Shown piece after piece: positions 32,770-44,052 of a DNA stretch of 64,000 nt; position 1 is the stretch's first letter; each line of letters begins with the position of its first letter. The stretch is from Tolypeutes matacus. Its lineage: Eukaryota > Chordata > Mammalia > Cingulata > Chlamyphoridae. The notes under the pieces are model-generated. The model made no database searches. It saw nothing but the letters and a program-made list of their open reading frames with translations, and had not been told where the DNA came from. The DNA lies in the NCBI GenBank assembly GCA_026826555.1, contig JAKSZT010053837.1:1058861-1122860 (forward strand), written 5' to 3'. A program made the position numbers and the translations under genes.

Positions 32770-34038
32770 TGTGAAACATACAAAACAAGTTATCTGCTTC
32801 CAATATACAAAGGAGGGACAGTCACAGGATACGTGTTACCATTGTCATAGGGAGAAATTAGAAGGAAAACAGGGCTCATGGGTCCCAGACAGTGCTGAAA
32901 ACCTGCAGGCATACTCCATTAGATTTCAAAGTCTGAGAGTCATTGATAGAATGAAGGTTTCTTCTCCTTGGCACTCACGAAGGCCCACCCCTTCCAAGGG
33001 CTTGCCCAGCGGCCATCCTCTCAGCTCCACCCTCATGAAGCATCTGGGTGGTGGCTGAGCTCTAGGCCTCACCCTCCAAGAACACTGGGGTGATGGCTAC
33101 AATCTGCTCAATCACCGGGACGTAGGCCCAAACCCCTCAGAACAGTGGGGTGGCACTCTAACTCCCCAACTCCCAGGGAAAATGCATCACCCTCTCTGGA
33201 CATTGCAGTGTCAGAACTCTCCCTGAACAATGGGGAGGAAGCTCCACCCTCTTCAAAAGTTGGTGCAAAATCACCCTTTCCACACACATGGGTGGGCTCC
33301 CTCTCCCAAGAAGCCGTCTTAAGTCCAGACCTCAGCTTCCATGATTTTGCCCTTGAAGTCATTTTTCCATAAATCTCTCCCTTTTAGTCCAGGCTAGCAG
33401 TGGTTTCATTCACACAGATCTAGCAAAAAAATTTGTTGGTTTAGCATGTAGGAAATAGGGGTCCAAGCCATCAGATAGTAAGACCTTCCCAAGATCTTTT
33501 GTGGATAACTGAAAAGGCTGGCCTCAAGTTCAGTTAAGTCCTCACATGGGGCCCTATTCTCTGGGAACTTGTTTTCCAGAAGTTCAGAATTTCCCAAACC
33601 ATCAATCTCGGGTTTCTTTGTGTCCAGTTCAGTTCTCAGCTTATCCCTTTCTTCTAGCATTTTGCTATAAGCTACAAGGAAAAGACAGGCCGCATTTTCC
33701 ACATTTAGTTTGGAAATCTCCTCAACTAAATATCCAAGCTCATCACTTTGAAATTCTGCCTTCCATCTAACATCAGGAGTCAATTTTGCCAAGTTCTCTG
33801 CAACTTTAAAACAAGGAGCACCTTCTCTCCAGTTTCCAATAATACACTCATCATTTCCTTGTAAGTCCTCATTGGAAGTAACTTTAACATCCATACTTCA
33901 ACAACAGTCTCTTCAAAGCAACCTAGGCCTTTTCTATCATGCACATCACAATTCCTCCAAAATTTTCTCTTTATGCATTTACAAAACCATTCCAGCATTT
34001 TTGGTATTCTCATTTGCCAACTCTCCTGTCCTAATCTC
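32770..34038 (-). mobile_element. Endogenous-retrovirus-like (MaLR-type) internal region, decayed
   Basis: Minus-oriented internal sequence continuous with the LTR at 34,039-35,260. It includes a C-rich part with repeated 'caccctc', 'aacagtggggtggc' motifs (33,060-33,300). A frame on the minus strand from 33,894 to 33,406 stays open for 162 codons with helical, charged composition, which might be a remnant structural (gag-like) frame; it has no confirmed homology. No protease or polymerase region and no downstream LTR were seen, so it is not functional. Confidence 0.5.
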
Positions 34039-34305
34039 TGTTTTAGTTTGCCACAGGCTGCCAATACAAAAATACAAGAAATGGATTGGCTTTTATAATG
34101 GGAATTTATTAGGGTAAAACCTTACAGTTCTGAGGCTGTGAAAATGTCTAAGTCAAGACATCATCATAGATGCCGTCTCACCAAGTTGTAGCCGTGGGTC
34201 ATCAGGCACATGGCTGCATCATCTAAAGATGCTTCCTCTCGGAGCTCAGCTGTGGGTAATCCTGGAGTCCTATCTCACATGGCAGGATAAAAATGGCAGC
34301 TCTCA

Positions 34306-34930
34306 GAAAGCCAATGTGGCTCAAGTGATTGAGCTCCTGCCTACCACATGGGAGGCCTGTGTTCAGTTCCCTGTGCCTCCTGGAGAAGACAAGCAAGACA
34401 GCGAGCTGGAGTGATTGTCTGGTGCAGCAAGATGATGCAACAAGATGAGACAACAAGGACACACAAAGAGGAAACACAATGAGAAACACAACAAAGCAGG
34501 GAGCAGAGGTGGCTCAAGCAATTGAGGTCCTGCCTACCACATGGAAGGTCTGTGGTTTGGTTCCTGGTGCCTCCTAAAGAAGACAGCAAGCTGACATGAC
34601 AGGCAGGCATGGCAAGCTGACACAACAAGATGATGCAACAAGAGACACAAGAAGTAGAGAGCAGAGGTTTCTGGTGCCTCCTAGAGAAGATGGGCAAGAC
34701 AGCCAGCTGACGCAACAGGCAGGCATGGCGAGCTGATGTAACAAGATGATGCAACAAGAGAAACAAGAAGAAAAAAACATAATGAGAGATACAACACAGC
34801 AGGGAACAGAGGTAGCTCCAATGATTAGGTGCCTCCCTCCCACATCAGAGGTCCCAGGTTCAGTTCTCGCTGCCTCCTAAAGAAACAAAAGAAGACAGAC
34901 ACAGCAAGTGCAAACAACAAGGGGGTGGGG
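34306..34930 (+). mobile_element. Cluster of about four DAS SINE units
   Basis: Heads recur at about 34,306, 34,500 and 34,800 ('ggtggctcaagcaattgagg'), with a headless partial unit at about 34,660. Spacers are rich in 'caacaagatgatgcaacaag'. It leads directly into the microsatellite. Open frames here translate SINE repeats. Confidence 0.75.
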
Positions 34931-35155
34931 AGAAAGAAAGAAAAAGAAAGAAAGAAAGAACGGGAAGGGAGGGAAGGGAGGGAAGGGAGGGAAGGGAGGG
35001 AAGGGAGGNNNNNNNNNNGGGAAGGGAGGGAAGGGAGGGAAGGGAGGGAAGGGAGGGAAGGGAGGAAGGGAGGAAGGAAGGAAGGAAGGAAGGAAGGAAG
35101 GAAGGAAGGAAGGAAGGACGGAAGGAAGGAAGGAAGGAAGGAAGGAAGGAAGGAG
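34931..35155 (+). repeat. (GGGAA)n / (GGAA)n microsatellite
   Basis: Pentanucleotide GGGAA repeats grade into tetranucleotide GGAA repeats. It is broken by 10 N at 35,009-35,018, so its true length is unknown. Confidence 0.95.
35009..35018. other. Assembly gap (10 N)
   Basis: Ten N characters inside the GGGAA repeat. Repeat collapse is the likely cause. Confidence 0.99.
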
Positions 35156-36000
35156 AATCTAACCAAAAGATCCCACTTAAAATAGGTTTACATGCACAGG
35201 AATGGCTTAGCTAAAGAACATAATTTTCTGGTGTCCACAAAAGACTCAAACCAGAACACAATCTAACATTTCCCCCTTTAATCATATTCAGATATATATT
35301 TCAATGCTGTTAAATATGTTCACAATGTTGTGCTACCATCACTGCCATCCATTACCAAAACATTCCCATCATTCCAAATAAGAAGCCATACAGTCCCTAT
35401 CCCTACCATGTTCTTCCAATTCCCTATCTCTACCCCATCCCTGGTAACTTATATTCCAGATTTTGACTCTATGTGTTTGCATATTCTAATTGTTTCAAGT
35501 CAGTGAGATCATACGATATTTGTCCTTGTGCATCTGGCTTATTTCATTCAACATAACGTCTTTGAGGTTCACCCACTGCGTCACATGAATGAGGAATTCA
35601 TTCCATTTTATGACTGAATCATATTCCATTGCATGTCTATACATTCTATTTATCCGTTCATCTGTTGATGGACACTTGGGTTGCTTCCATCTTTTAGCAA
35701 TTGTGAATAATACCACTTTAAACATCAGTGTGCAAATATTGGTATAAGTCCCTGTTTTCAATTCTTTTGGTTATATGCAGGTCATATGGTGGTTCTATAT
35801 GAGCTTTCTGAGAAACTGCCAAATTCTTTTCCACAGCGACTGTACCATTTTACATTGCCACCAGCAATGAATGAATGTTCCTGTTTCTCTGCATCCTCTC
35901 CAACACTTGTTACTTTCAGTTTATTTTAATAGCAGCCATTCTAATGGGTGTGAAATGGGTGTGAATTTCCCTGATGGCTAATGATGATGAGCATCTTTTT

Positions 36001-36413
36001 TTCCCCTCATGATGAAATGATGAGCATTCTTTTCAAATAAAATAAAATTTTATTGAAGTACATCATTCATACATGAACATACATAAACAATAAGTGTTTA
36101 TTGTTTATAAGGCTCCCATACATCTCCCCAACAACACCACCTTGCATTGTGGTGAAACATTTGTTACAAACCATGAAAGTGCATCGTCAAAATATTACTA
36201 CTAACTATAGCCCATATCTTACATTTGGTGTATTTTCCCCACCCTAATTGAGTATTATATATTTGTTATCATTCATGAGAAATGTTCTCATTTTTGTCCT
36301 ATTAACTACAGTCCACCACTGGATTCTCTGTGTTATATAGTCCCTTGCTTTGCACAAACCATTCAGAGTGTACGCTCAGTGGCTCTCATTTTCATCACAG
36401 ATTTGTGCTGTCA
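36001..36413 (-). mobile_element. Nested LINE-1 3' UTR insertion
   Basis: Antisense L1 3' UTR ('aaaattttattgaagtacat', 'catacatgaacatacataaa'). Flanked by gatgatgag(c/t)atctttt at 35,984-36,000 and 36,414-36,430, with the host L1 resuming after it. Confidence 0.75.
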
Positions 36414-36963
36414 GATGATGAGTATCTTTTCATATGCATTCTGAACATTTGTATTTCTTCTTTGGAGAGATGTCTGTTCAAGTCTTGCTCATTTTCTAAT
36501 TGGGTTATTTGTTTTTTTGTTGTTAAGTTGAAGGATATCTTTATATATGCAGGATATTAATCCTTTATCGGATATGTGGTTTCCAAATATTTTTTCCCAT
36601 TGTGTAGGTCGTCATTTTACTTTCATGATAAACTTTTGAGTAACAAAAGTTTTAAATTTTGTTGAGGGCCCATTTATCTATTTTTTTCTTGTGTTGCTTG
36701 TGATTTGGTTGTAAGGTCTAAGAAACCATTGCCTAACACAAGGTCCTGAAGATGCTTCCCTATGTTTTCTTCTAGGAGTTTGTTAGTTCTAGCTCTTATA
36801 TTAGGTCTTTGATCCATTTTGAGTTGATTTTTGTGTATGTTGTTAGGTAGGGCATCCTCCTTGTTTTTTGCAAATGGAGAACCAATTTTCCCAGCACCAT
36901 TTGTTAAAGAGACTATTCTTTCCCAACTGAATGGTCTTTGCCACCTGTCAAAAATCAGTTGAC

Positions 36964-37085
36964 CATGATGGATAGAAGCCCTGTATGATGATACGCACAT
37001 GTGTTTTGTAAGTTCACAACTTTTACTATATGCTTATTGCTTATATATGTTCCTATATGAATAATATAGTTCAATAATTGTTTTG
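36964..37085 (+). mobile_element. Nested 122-bp LINE-1 tail insertion
   Basis: Contains only the last part of the L1 3' UTR ('aagttcacaacttttactat'). Perfect 13-bp duplication aaaatcagttgac at 36,951-36,963 and 37,086-37,098. Confidence 0.82.
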
Positions 37086-37176
37086 AAAATCAGTTGACTA
37101 TAAATATAAGGGTTGATCTCTCAATTCTATTCCATTGGTCCATATGTCTGTTCTTGTACAAGTACCATGCTGGTTT

Positions 37177-37592
37177 TTTGTTTTGTTTTGTTTTGTTTTT
37201 GAATTTCAAAGGAGTTTATTCTTCTGCCCATGTGAGTGCCTGCACCTTCTCCTGCTGACCTCCTGCTGGATGGCAGCTCTGCCTTTGCATCTGGCAAGGA
37301 ATGTCCTGCTCTGAGCTTAAGTCACATCAGAACACAGGGCACAAAAGCACTACATGGGTCTCAGGGCAAATAAATACAAGGGGCAAATAGATAGAACAAG
37401 CCCTCCATGTTTGGCCATAAACTTACTTTAACTGCCCTGATTTTAAGCACCATTAAGTGGGCAGCCTTTCCCACCAATGTCCTTAATTTTCAGATTGAAA
37501 GAAAATGGCAGCAATTGAAGGAGTACAATGAGCATTCTGTGAGATGTTGAATTAATAAGGCCAGGGTAAACCCTCTAATCGTTTTAGGGACT
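37177..37592 (-). pseudogene. Probable retrocopy of an mRNA 3' end
   Basis: On the minus strand an AATAAA signal (complement of 37,211-37,216 'tttatt') is followed about 15 bases later by an A-rich tail, seen on the plus strand as 'gttttgttttgttttg'. The remaining ~380 bp has no transposon signature and no long frame, so it is probably a 3' UTR. Source gene not recognised. Confidence 0.45.
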
Positions 37593-37594
37593 GA

Positions 37595-38010
37595 GATTTT
37601 TAAAAAACCCAGGTGTCCATCAACAGACTAATGGATAAACAAACTGTGGTCTATTCACATGATGGAATATTATGTAGCTATAAGAAGAAATGAAGCCATA
37701 AAGCATATGACAACATGGATGAACCTGGAGGACCTTATGTTGAGTGAAGCAAGCCAGACACAAAAGGACAAATACTATATGATTGTGTTACTATGAACCA
37801 AATATGTTGTGTAACATATTGTTTGATTTTTTTAAAATTTTATATGTATCCAGTACATTTAATTGAGAAATGTATGTATTTATTCATCTGTTTATACTTT
37901 TTACTTTTTAATTGTTATATTTTCAATTATTAAATGTACAAAATAAAGTTTAAAAATTAATTAATTTAAAAAATAAAAAGTAAATCTTCCAAAAAAAAAA
38001 ATGAGGAGAG
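37595..38010 (+). mobile_element. LINE-1 3' end
   Basis: ORF2 C-terminus and 3' UTR on the plus strand ('caggtgtccatcaacagact', 'caagccagacacaaaaggac') with an A-rich end. Confidence 0.75.
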
Positions 38011-38379
38011 AAAAAAAACTTGACTAAAAGACAAGTTAAGGAAAAGAAGAATAACAAGTTATTGCATGGATCTAGACTAAAAGTAGCTGTTTTTCAAATG
38101 TTTCCTTAGTTCTGTGTTCAAATGTGTATGCACAGATGCCTATGGTTATCTATGGAAAGACACATACACTGCATATAACCTTAAAAATATCCATTCTACA
38201 CAAGTGGGTTTTTCAGTGCTTAGTAACATTATTCAAAATAGAGGAGACCAATAGAATTAAAATGTTCAGGTTTTGGAGAAAGCTATAGATGAAACTGAGT
38301 AATGAATTATTATTGTGTGTACATCCTAAACGCTTTTTTTAAAAGATTTGTTTTTTTCTCCCCCCCCTTGTTTTTTTTT
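38011..38379. other. No gene seen; unclassified sequence
   Basis: No supported frame or repeat. Confidence 0.4.
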
Positions 38380-40238
38380 TTTTAATTTATTAAAGTATAT
38401 CATTCATACACGAACATACATAAACAATAAGTGTATAGCAATAGTTGTGAACTCACAAAACACACAGACATAACATCATACAGGGCTCTCCTACCTCACC
38501 CTACCAACAATACCTTGCATTGTTGTTAAGCATTTTTAACTAATGATTAAAGAGCATCCTCAAAATACTACTACTAACCAAAGTATTTTCCCCCAACCCA
38601 CCCTATTATTATTTTTTTATATCATTTATACATGAACATACATACACAATAAGTGTATGGTAAATGTTGTGAACTTACAAAGCATACATTCATAACATCA
38701 TACAGGGGTCCCATACATCAACCCTCCACCAACACCTTGCATTGTTGTGAGACATTTTTTACAAATTATGAAAGAATATTGTCAAAATCTTATTACTAAT
38801 TATAGTCTTTATCTTACATTTGGTGTATTTTTCCCCCAACCCACACTACTATTATTTTTAAAATATATTTTTATGATGAAAGTTGTAAACTTGCAAAACA
38901 ATCAGGCATATGTGCAGAATTCCCAAATAACACCCCTCTATCAACACACCACACTGTGGTGGAACATTTGTTATAGATTATGAGATAATATCATCCAATC
39001 ATTACCAAGTCCACAGCATACATTTGGCACACATTTTCCATACTCCCCCATTATCAACAGAGTATGTCTTTGGCATAGATGCAAGAATATTACATTAATA
39101 CTGTTAACCACAGTCCATAGGTCACTCCAGTTGTATTTTTCCCATGCTTTTCCACATTCCCACCACCCTGCAATAGTGATGTACATCTGCTGTAGCTCAC
39201 AGGACACTCTTGCATCGGAACTATCAACCACAGTTCTCATCCACCTCTGGGTTTACTGTGTTATTCAGTCCCTAGATTATTCTCTAGCTTTCTGTCAATT
39301 GGCATTTACATCGCTAGACTACCACTTCCAGCCATATCCCCATTTATAAGCCAGCTATTACTCACTATAATGTGTTACCATCACCTCTGTACATCTCCAC
39401 ACTTTTATAGTAAAGCTAATTAAAACGTCTACATACATTAAATATCAGTAGTCCATCTCAGTCCTCCTCTTATCTCCTTTAAAAATCTACTACCTACCAC
39501 CAGGTCTTGAAGATATTTTCCCACATTCTCTTCTAGAAGCTTAATGGTTCTTGCTTTTATATTTAGGTTTATGTTTCAAGTTAATTTTTGTATAAGGTGC
39601 GAGACAGAGGTCCTCTTTCCTTCTTTGGCTATGGATATCTAGTTTTCTCAGCACCATTTGTTGAATGGACCATTCTGCCTGAGCTGGGTGGGTTTGACCA
39701 GGCTAGTCAAAAATCACTTGACCACAGATGTGAGGGTCTGTTTTTTAACCATCAGTTTGGTTCCATTGATCTATGTGTCTGTCTCTATGCCAGTACCATG
39801 CTGTTTTTACCACTGTAGCTAGGTAATACGACTTAAAGTCCAGAAATGAGAGTCTTCCAACTTCGCTTTTCCCTTCCAAGATGTTTCCGGCTATTCAGAG
39901 CACATCACCCCTCCAAATAAACTTGATAATCATGTTTTCCATTTATTTAAAAAATGTTGGTGGAATTTTCATTGGGATTGCACTGAATCTGTACATCAAT
40001 TTGAGTAGAATTGACGTCCCAATGACATTTAGTCTTTCAATCTGTGAACATGGAATGTTCTTCCCAACATTTAAGTCTTGTTTTGATTTCTCCTAACAAC
40101 GAGTTGTAGTTTTCTGAACACAAGTTCTCCACATCGTTGGTTAAGTCTATTACTGATTATTTGGGTTTTATCTGTCATATTTTATTTTCACCACTCTTTT
40201 GACACTTTTAATTACTTATATTGATATAATCTTCATTT

Positions 40239-41229
40239 CTAGACTCTCTTCCAGGCCTCTCTCTCTTGTCTTTTCTTTTCAGGCTGTAGCACACCCTTTA
40301 GTATTTCCTGCAAAGTAGGTCTCTTGGTTACAAACTCACTCAGTTTCTGTTTATCTGTGAATATTCTAAACTCGCCCTCATTTTTGAAAGACAATCTTGC
40401 CGGATATAAGGTTCTTGGCTGGAAGTTTTTCTCTTGCAGTATCTTAAATATATCATACCACTGTCTTCTTGCTTCCATGATTTCTGGTGAGAAATCAGCA
40501 CTTAATCTTATTGGGTGTCTCTTATATGTTATGCATTGCTTTTCTCTTGCTGCTCTCAGAATTCTTTCTTTGTCTTTGGCATTTGACATTCCAACTAGTA
40601 TGTGTCTCAGAGTTGGTCTTTAGGATTTTTTCAGGTGGGAGTACATCATGCTTCTTGGACATGGATATCTATGTCCTTCAATAGGGTTGGGAAATTTCTA
40701 CCATTATTTCTTCAAATATTCGTTTTTCCCCCTTTCCCTTCTCTTCTACTTCTGGGACACCCATGACATGTATTTTTTGCACATTTCTTGCTGTTGTTTA
40801 GTTCCCTGAGACCTTGTTCAAGTTTTTCCAATCTTTTCTTCATCTATTCTTTTGTATGTTCACTTTCAGAGACCATTTCTTCAAGCCCACCAATCCTTGC
40901 TTCTGCCTCCTCAAATCTGCTATTGTGATTTTTTTATTGTGAAATAAAAAATGATTTTTTATTTCATTTATCATACCTTTCATTCTCATAAGATCTGCTA
41001 TTTTTTTGTGTATGCTTTCAAATTCTTCTTTGTGCTCATCCAATGTCTACTTAGTATCTTTAATTTCTTTAGCCATCTCATTGAATTTATTAAGAAGATT
41101 TGTTTGAACATCTATGATTAGTTGTCTCAACTCCTTTATGTCATCTGGAGGCTTATCTTGTTCCTTTAACTGGGCCATGTCTTCCTGTTTCTTGGTGTGG
41201 ATTGTAATTTTTTGTTGGTGCCTTGGCAT
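40239..41229 (-). pseudogene. LINE-1 ORF1 remnant
   Basis: Starts MPRHQQKITIHTKKQ, continues with a Lys/Glu-rich coiled-coil segment (ADLMRMKGMINEIKN) after a stop near 41,044, and ends with the conserved RNA-binding/C-terminal part over 116 codons (40,589-40,239). ORF1p is the nucleic-acid chaperone of L1. At least one stop lies between the two halves, so no intact protein is made. Confidence 0.8.
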
Positions 41230-41599
41230 CTGGCTTACTAGAGTATTTATTCTGGGTGCAGTTTCTCCCTTTAGTTTAGGTCTTCCTGCCCTTTCTCCCT
41301 TGCTGATTGTGTAGTAGGATACAAGGATGTTGTTGGTGCTATAAGCTGTGGAGGCTCAAGCTGCCCTCAGTGCCCCAAGGAACAATGAAGCTTCTCCCAA
41401 CTTTCTACTCTGCCAGGGGTAGGGACAGAGACACAGCTGTGTGAAATAATCCAACTCATGCAGGCCTATACTGTAGTTGCCCAGAGAGACTGATGAAGCT
41501 TCACGCCCCTTTCTCCCCTGCCTGGGGCGGGGATGGAGCTGCAGGTGTCAGCAGCAATCTATGCTGTGCAGGTTCATAATGACCACAGTTGCCCCGGTA

Positions 41600-42420
41600 G
41601 CCTTCCAATTATTCAGCCTGTGCCAGCTAAATGTACCTGCAGTTACCTGGATAGGCTGGTGCAGGGCCCGCCAGCTTCCTCCCTGCTAGAGGTGGGGCTG
41701 AAGCCTAGGCTAGGGCTGCAGGCCAATCAGGGTGAAAGAAACTGGTCTCTACCATCACTGTGATTTTCAGTCAGCCCAGCTTCCCCTCATGCTGGAGGTG
41801 GAGTCAAAATGGTGGCTACCAGTCTCCTTCCAACTTGGTCGGGCTCAAACTTTAGCTGCTCTTAGGGTTATACTTTAGCCAGCCGAATTCACTAATCAGT
41901 ACCTGAAATCAGTGGCCAACCATCTCCTCCTTCCCCGTTTTTGGGAAATGGAGCTTCCAATTCCTGCCACAGAATAGTTCCTGGGGTGGTTTATGCCGCC
42001 AAAGTAGGATGATCACCAGCCTCCGCAGCGTCGCCTGTAATTTCCCAGAGAGGCTGGTGCAGCTCCCCCCAGCTTCCTTCCTGCCCAAGGTGGGCCTGGG
42101 GCTTAGGCTAGAGCTGCAATCTGGTCTGGATGGAAAGAAGCCAGTCCCTACCAGCACTGTGATTTTCAGTCAGCCTCACTTCCCCTCGTGTCAGGCACAG
42201 AGTTTAGATGGTGGCTACAGGCCTCTTTCTGAGTTGGACAGGTTCAAACTTTAGCTGTTCTTAGGGTTATACTTTAGCCTACCGAATTTACTAATCAATA
42301 GGGAAGTTGGTGCCCAACTGTCTCTTCTTCCCCCGTTTTTGGGAAGTGGAGCGTCCAATTCCAGCCATGGAACAGCTCCCCAGGTGGCTTGTGCCTCCAG
42401 TGGAGGATGGGCACCGGCCT
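41600..42420 (-). repeat. Duplicated L1 5' UTR units (period about 399 bp)
   Basis: Matched landmarks: 'gattttcagtcagcc' near 41,762 and 42,161; 'ccgaatt.actaatca' near 41,883 and 42,282; 'ccccgtttttgggaa' near 41,934 and 42,332. Two units of about 400 bp are tandem in the promoter region of this L1. Confidence 0.78.
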
Positions 42421-42631
42421 CCATGGTGTGGAGGGCTCTACTCAGGAATCTTCTCTGCAGATGGGCAGTCTCCTTCTTCCATTCTTTCGAGGATGTTGCA
42501 GGATGCACTTCTGGTCTCCTGGAGCCCCCAAACAAGTGCTCTAGATAGCTCTGGGTGGTCACCAACTGCCCCATAGCAGGAGCTGATTCTAGGAGCTCTT
42601 TACTCTGCCACCATCTTGCTGGCTCCCCCCT

Positions 42632-42984
42632 CATTGTTTTGCACTCACTGTCTGCTCTCTGTGTGTTCTTCTGTGTCTGCTTGTCTTCTCTTTAGGTGGC
42701 ACCAGGAGCCAATCCTGGGACCTTCCAGAATGGGAGAGGGGCGCTCAATCTCTTGCACCACCTCAGCTCCCTGGTCTTCTGTGTCTCTTATTGTCTCTCC
42801 TCTGTGTCTCTTTTCGTTGTGTCATCTTGCTGCGCCAGCTCTCCTGCACAGGCCAGCACTCCGTGTGGGCCAGCACTCCACATGGGCCAGCTTGCCTTTC
42901 ACCAGGAGGCCCTGGGAATCGTACCCTGGACTTCCTATATGGTAGCCAGGAGCCCAATCGCTTGAGCCACATTCGCTTCCTCCT
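42632..42984 (-). mobile_element. Two-unit DAS SINE next to the L1 5' end
   Basis: Antisense SINE units with heads ending near 42,775 and 42,984 ('gagccacattcgcttcctcc'). It abuts the 5' end of the L1 within a few bases. Confidence 0.75.
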
Positions 42985-42999
42985 AAATGCTATTGCTAT

Positions 43000-44052
43000 G
43001 TTTCCTTGTTCAATTCTTTCTAACAGGTTCAGGGATGATGCATTTTTAAATGCTTGTCTTAAGCATCTACATGGGGTGAAAATATTTTCATATATTCTTA
43101 TTACTGACATACATTAAAACTGTGCAGGTTGTTCACAGTTGTATAATACACTGCTTCGGCATAGCAATGTAGGTGTTATATGGTTTCTACTCCCTTGTCT
43201 TTAGCAAGTATAGATAAATTCTCACAACAGTACTGATTTTTTAACGTAAAGTCCATCCTGATTTCTGTAGTGATATGCTGGAGTGAAACCCTGGATATTG
43301 ATACTGAGATGAACTGGCATTGTCTAAATCTGGCGGCATTCTACACTGTACTCGGCTATCCACTGAGACAGCCAGGAGGTTATGGTCCTCTTAGGGCACA
43401 TGCTGAAAGGCTGAGTAATTTTTGGTAAATTGCTGAAGTGGCTGCAGAGACCATCTTGATACCATGACTGTGCATGCACCTCAGGTCTGTGTGTGTAAAC
43501 AGCTTCCGACCATTTTCTTTTATCGGGCAACTAGTCCACTGGAGAAATGACGAATGTTCTGTTCTTTGGCAACCCTGAATTGCTCAAATATCTTTCAGCA
43601 CCAATGTCAAGAGGAAGAACTTCTATTCTACTAGACGGTAGGGAAAGAGGAGGTGGGTGGCTGTAAGATTTGTCTGGAGAAAGGTCTATTGAAAGAATTG
43701 AACCATAAGGTCTCCTGGAAGACACAAAGCTGCTGTGAGTATTAGGGACGTGCGTAGAGAGTTTCCATGGTAAGTGGGGGCGGGTGGGGGTCGCTGTAAG
43801 AGGGTGGGTTTGCAGTCCCAGGATCTTTCCCCTCTAATTGAGGCGTGTATCTTACATAACCTGGAGGCTGTGCTTTAAAAGTAAAGTGGTTTGGGACTTT
43901 TGCAGACTAGCACTTGGCTCAACTTGCTTTCTTGGACTATTGGAGCAAACCACTTTCCTCGGACTTTGCAAGTAAGCCTTTTCAAGTGCCTCTTCAACAG
44001 ATGCACCATTTTCGCTTTCAGCCCCAGGGATGTTATCATATAGCAAGGCGTT
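43000..44052 (-). pseudogene. Possible coding remnant or retrocopy, source unknown
   Basis: Non-transposon sequence between a SINE and an L1. The minus strand has three neighbouring frames (44,046-43,852; 43,725-43,531; 43,530-43,324) of protein-like, Pro/Ser-rich and charged composition, for example VEEALEKAYLQSPRKVV and SRRPYGSILSIDLSPDK. Joining them needs frameshifts and stop read-through. No introns or poly(A) were confirmed. I could not identify the parent gene. Confidence 0.35.

Larger units (their letters stand above)
34039..35260 (-). mobile_element. LTR interrupted by a SINE/microsatellite cluster
   Basis: On the minus strand it starts TGTGTTCTGGTTTGAG (35,260) and ends GGCAAACTAAAACA (34,039). 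LTR sequence lies at 34,039-34,305 and 35,156-35,260, and a SINE cluster with a GGAA tract sits between. It would be the upstream LTR for the internal region below it. Confidence 0.65.
35265..37175 (-). mobile_element. LINE-1 ORF2 C-terminal half and 3' UTR, with nested insertions
   Basis: Minus-strand frames show ORF2 C-terminus: TNICTLMFKVVLFTIAKRWK, then QPKCPSTDERINRMY; farther upstream MDQRPNIRARTNKLLEENIG. Two L1 tails have inserted into it (36,001-36,413 and 36,964-37,085). 5' truncated and full of stops. Confidence 0.8.
38380..42629 (-). mobile_element. LINE-1 with 5' UTR, ORF1 and 3' parts, ORF2 mostly deleted
   Basis: The minus-strand 5' end reads GGGGGGAGCCAGCAAGATGG at 42,629, a typical L1 start. 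The 5' UTR occupies about 42,629-41,240. ORF1 remnants run from 41,229 (MPRHQQKI..., coiled coil) to 40,239 with the ORF1p C-terminal domain (LRAAREKQCITYKRHPIRLS, then LQEKNFQPRTLYPARLSF). Close after ORF1 comes only the late part of ORF2 (40,150-39,480). 3' UTR-type sequence, apparently in more than one copy, fills 39,430-38,380. Stops and the deletion make it non-autonomous. Confidence 0.82.

Noticed and set aside
34825..35185. Frames of 84-118 codons rich in Gly/Lys/Glu or Leu/Pro/Ser
   Set aside because: Translation of the GGGAA/GGAA microsatellite and its N gap; not a protein.
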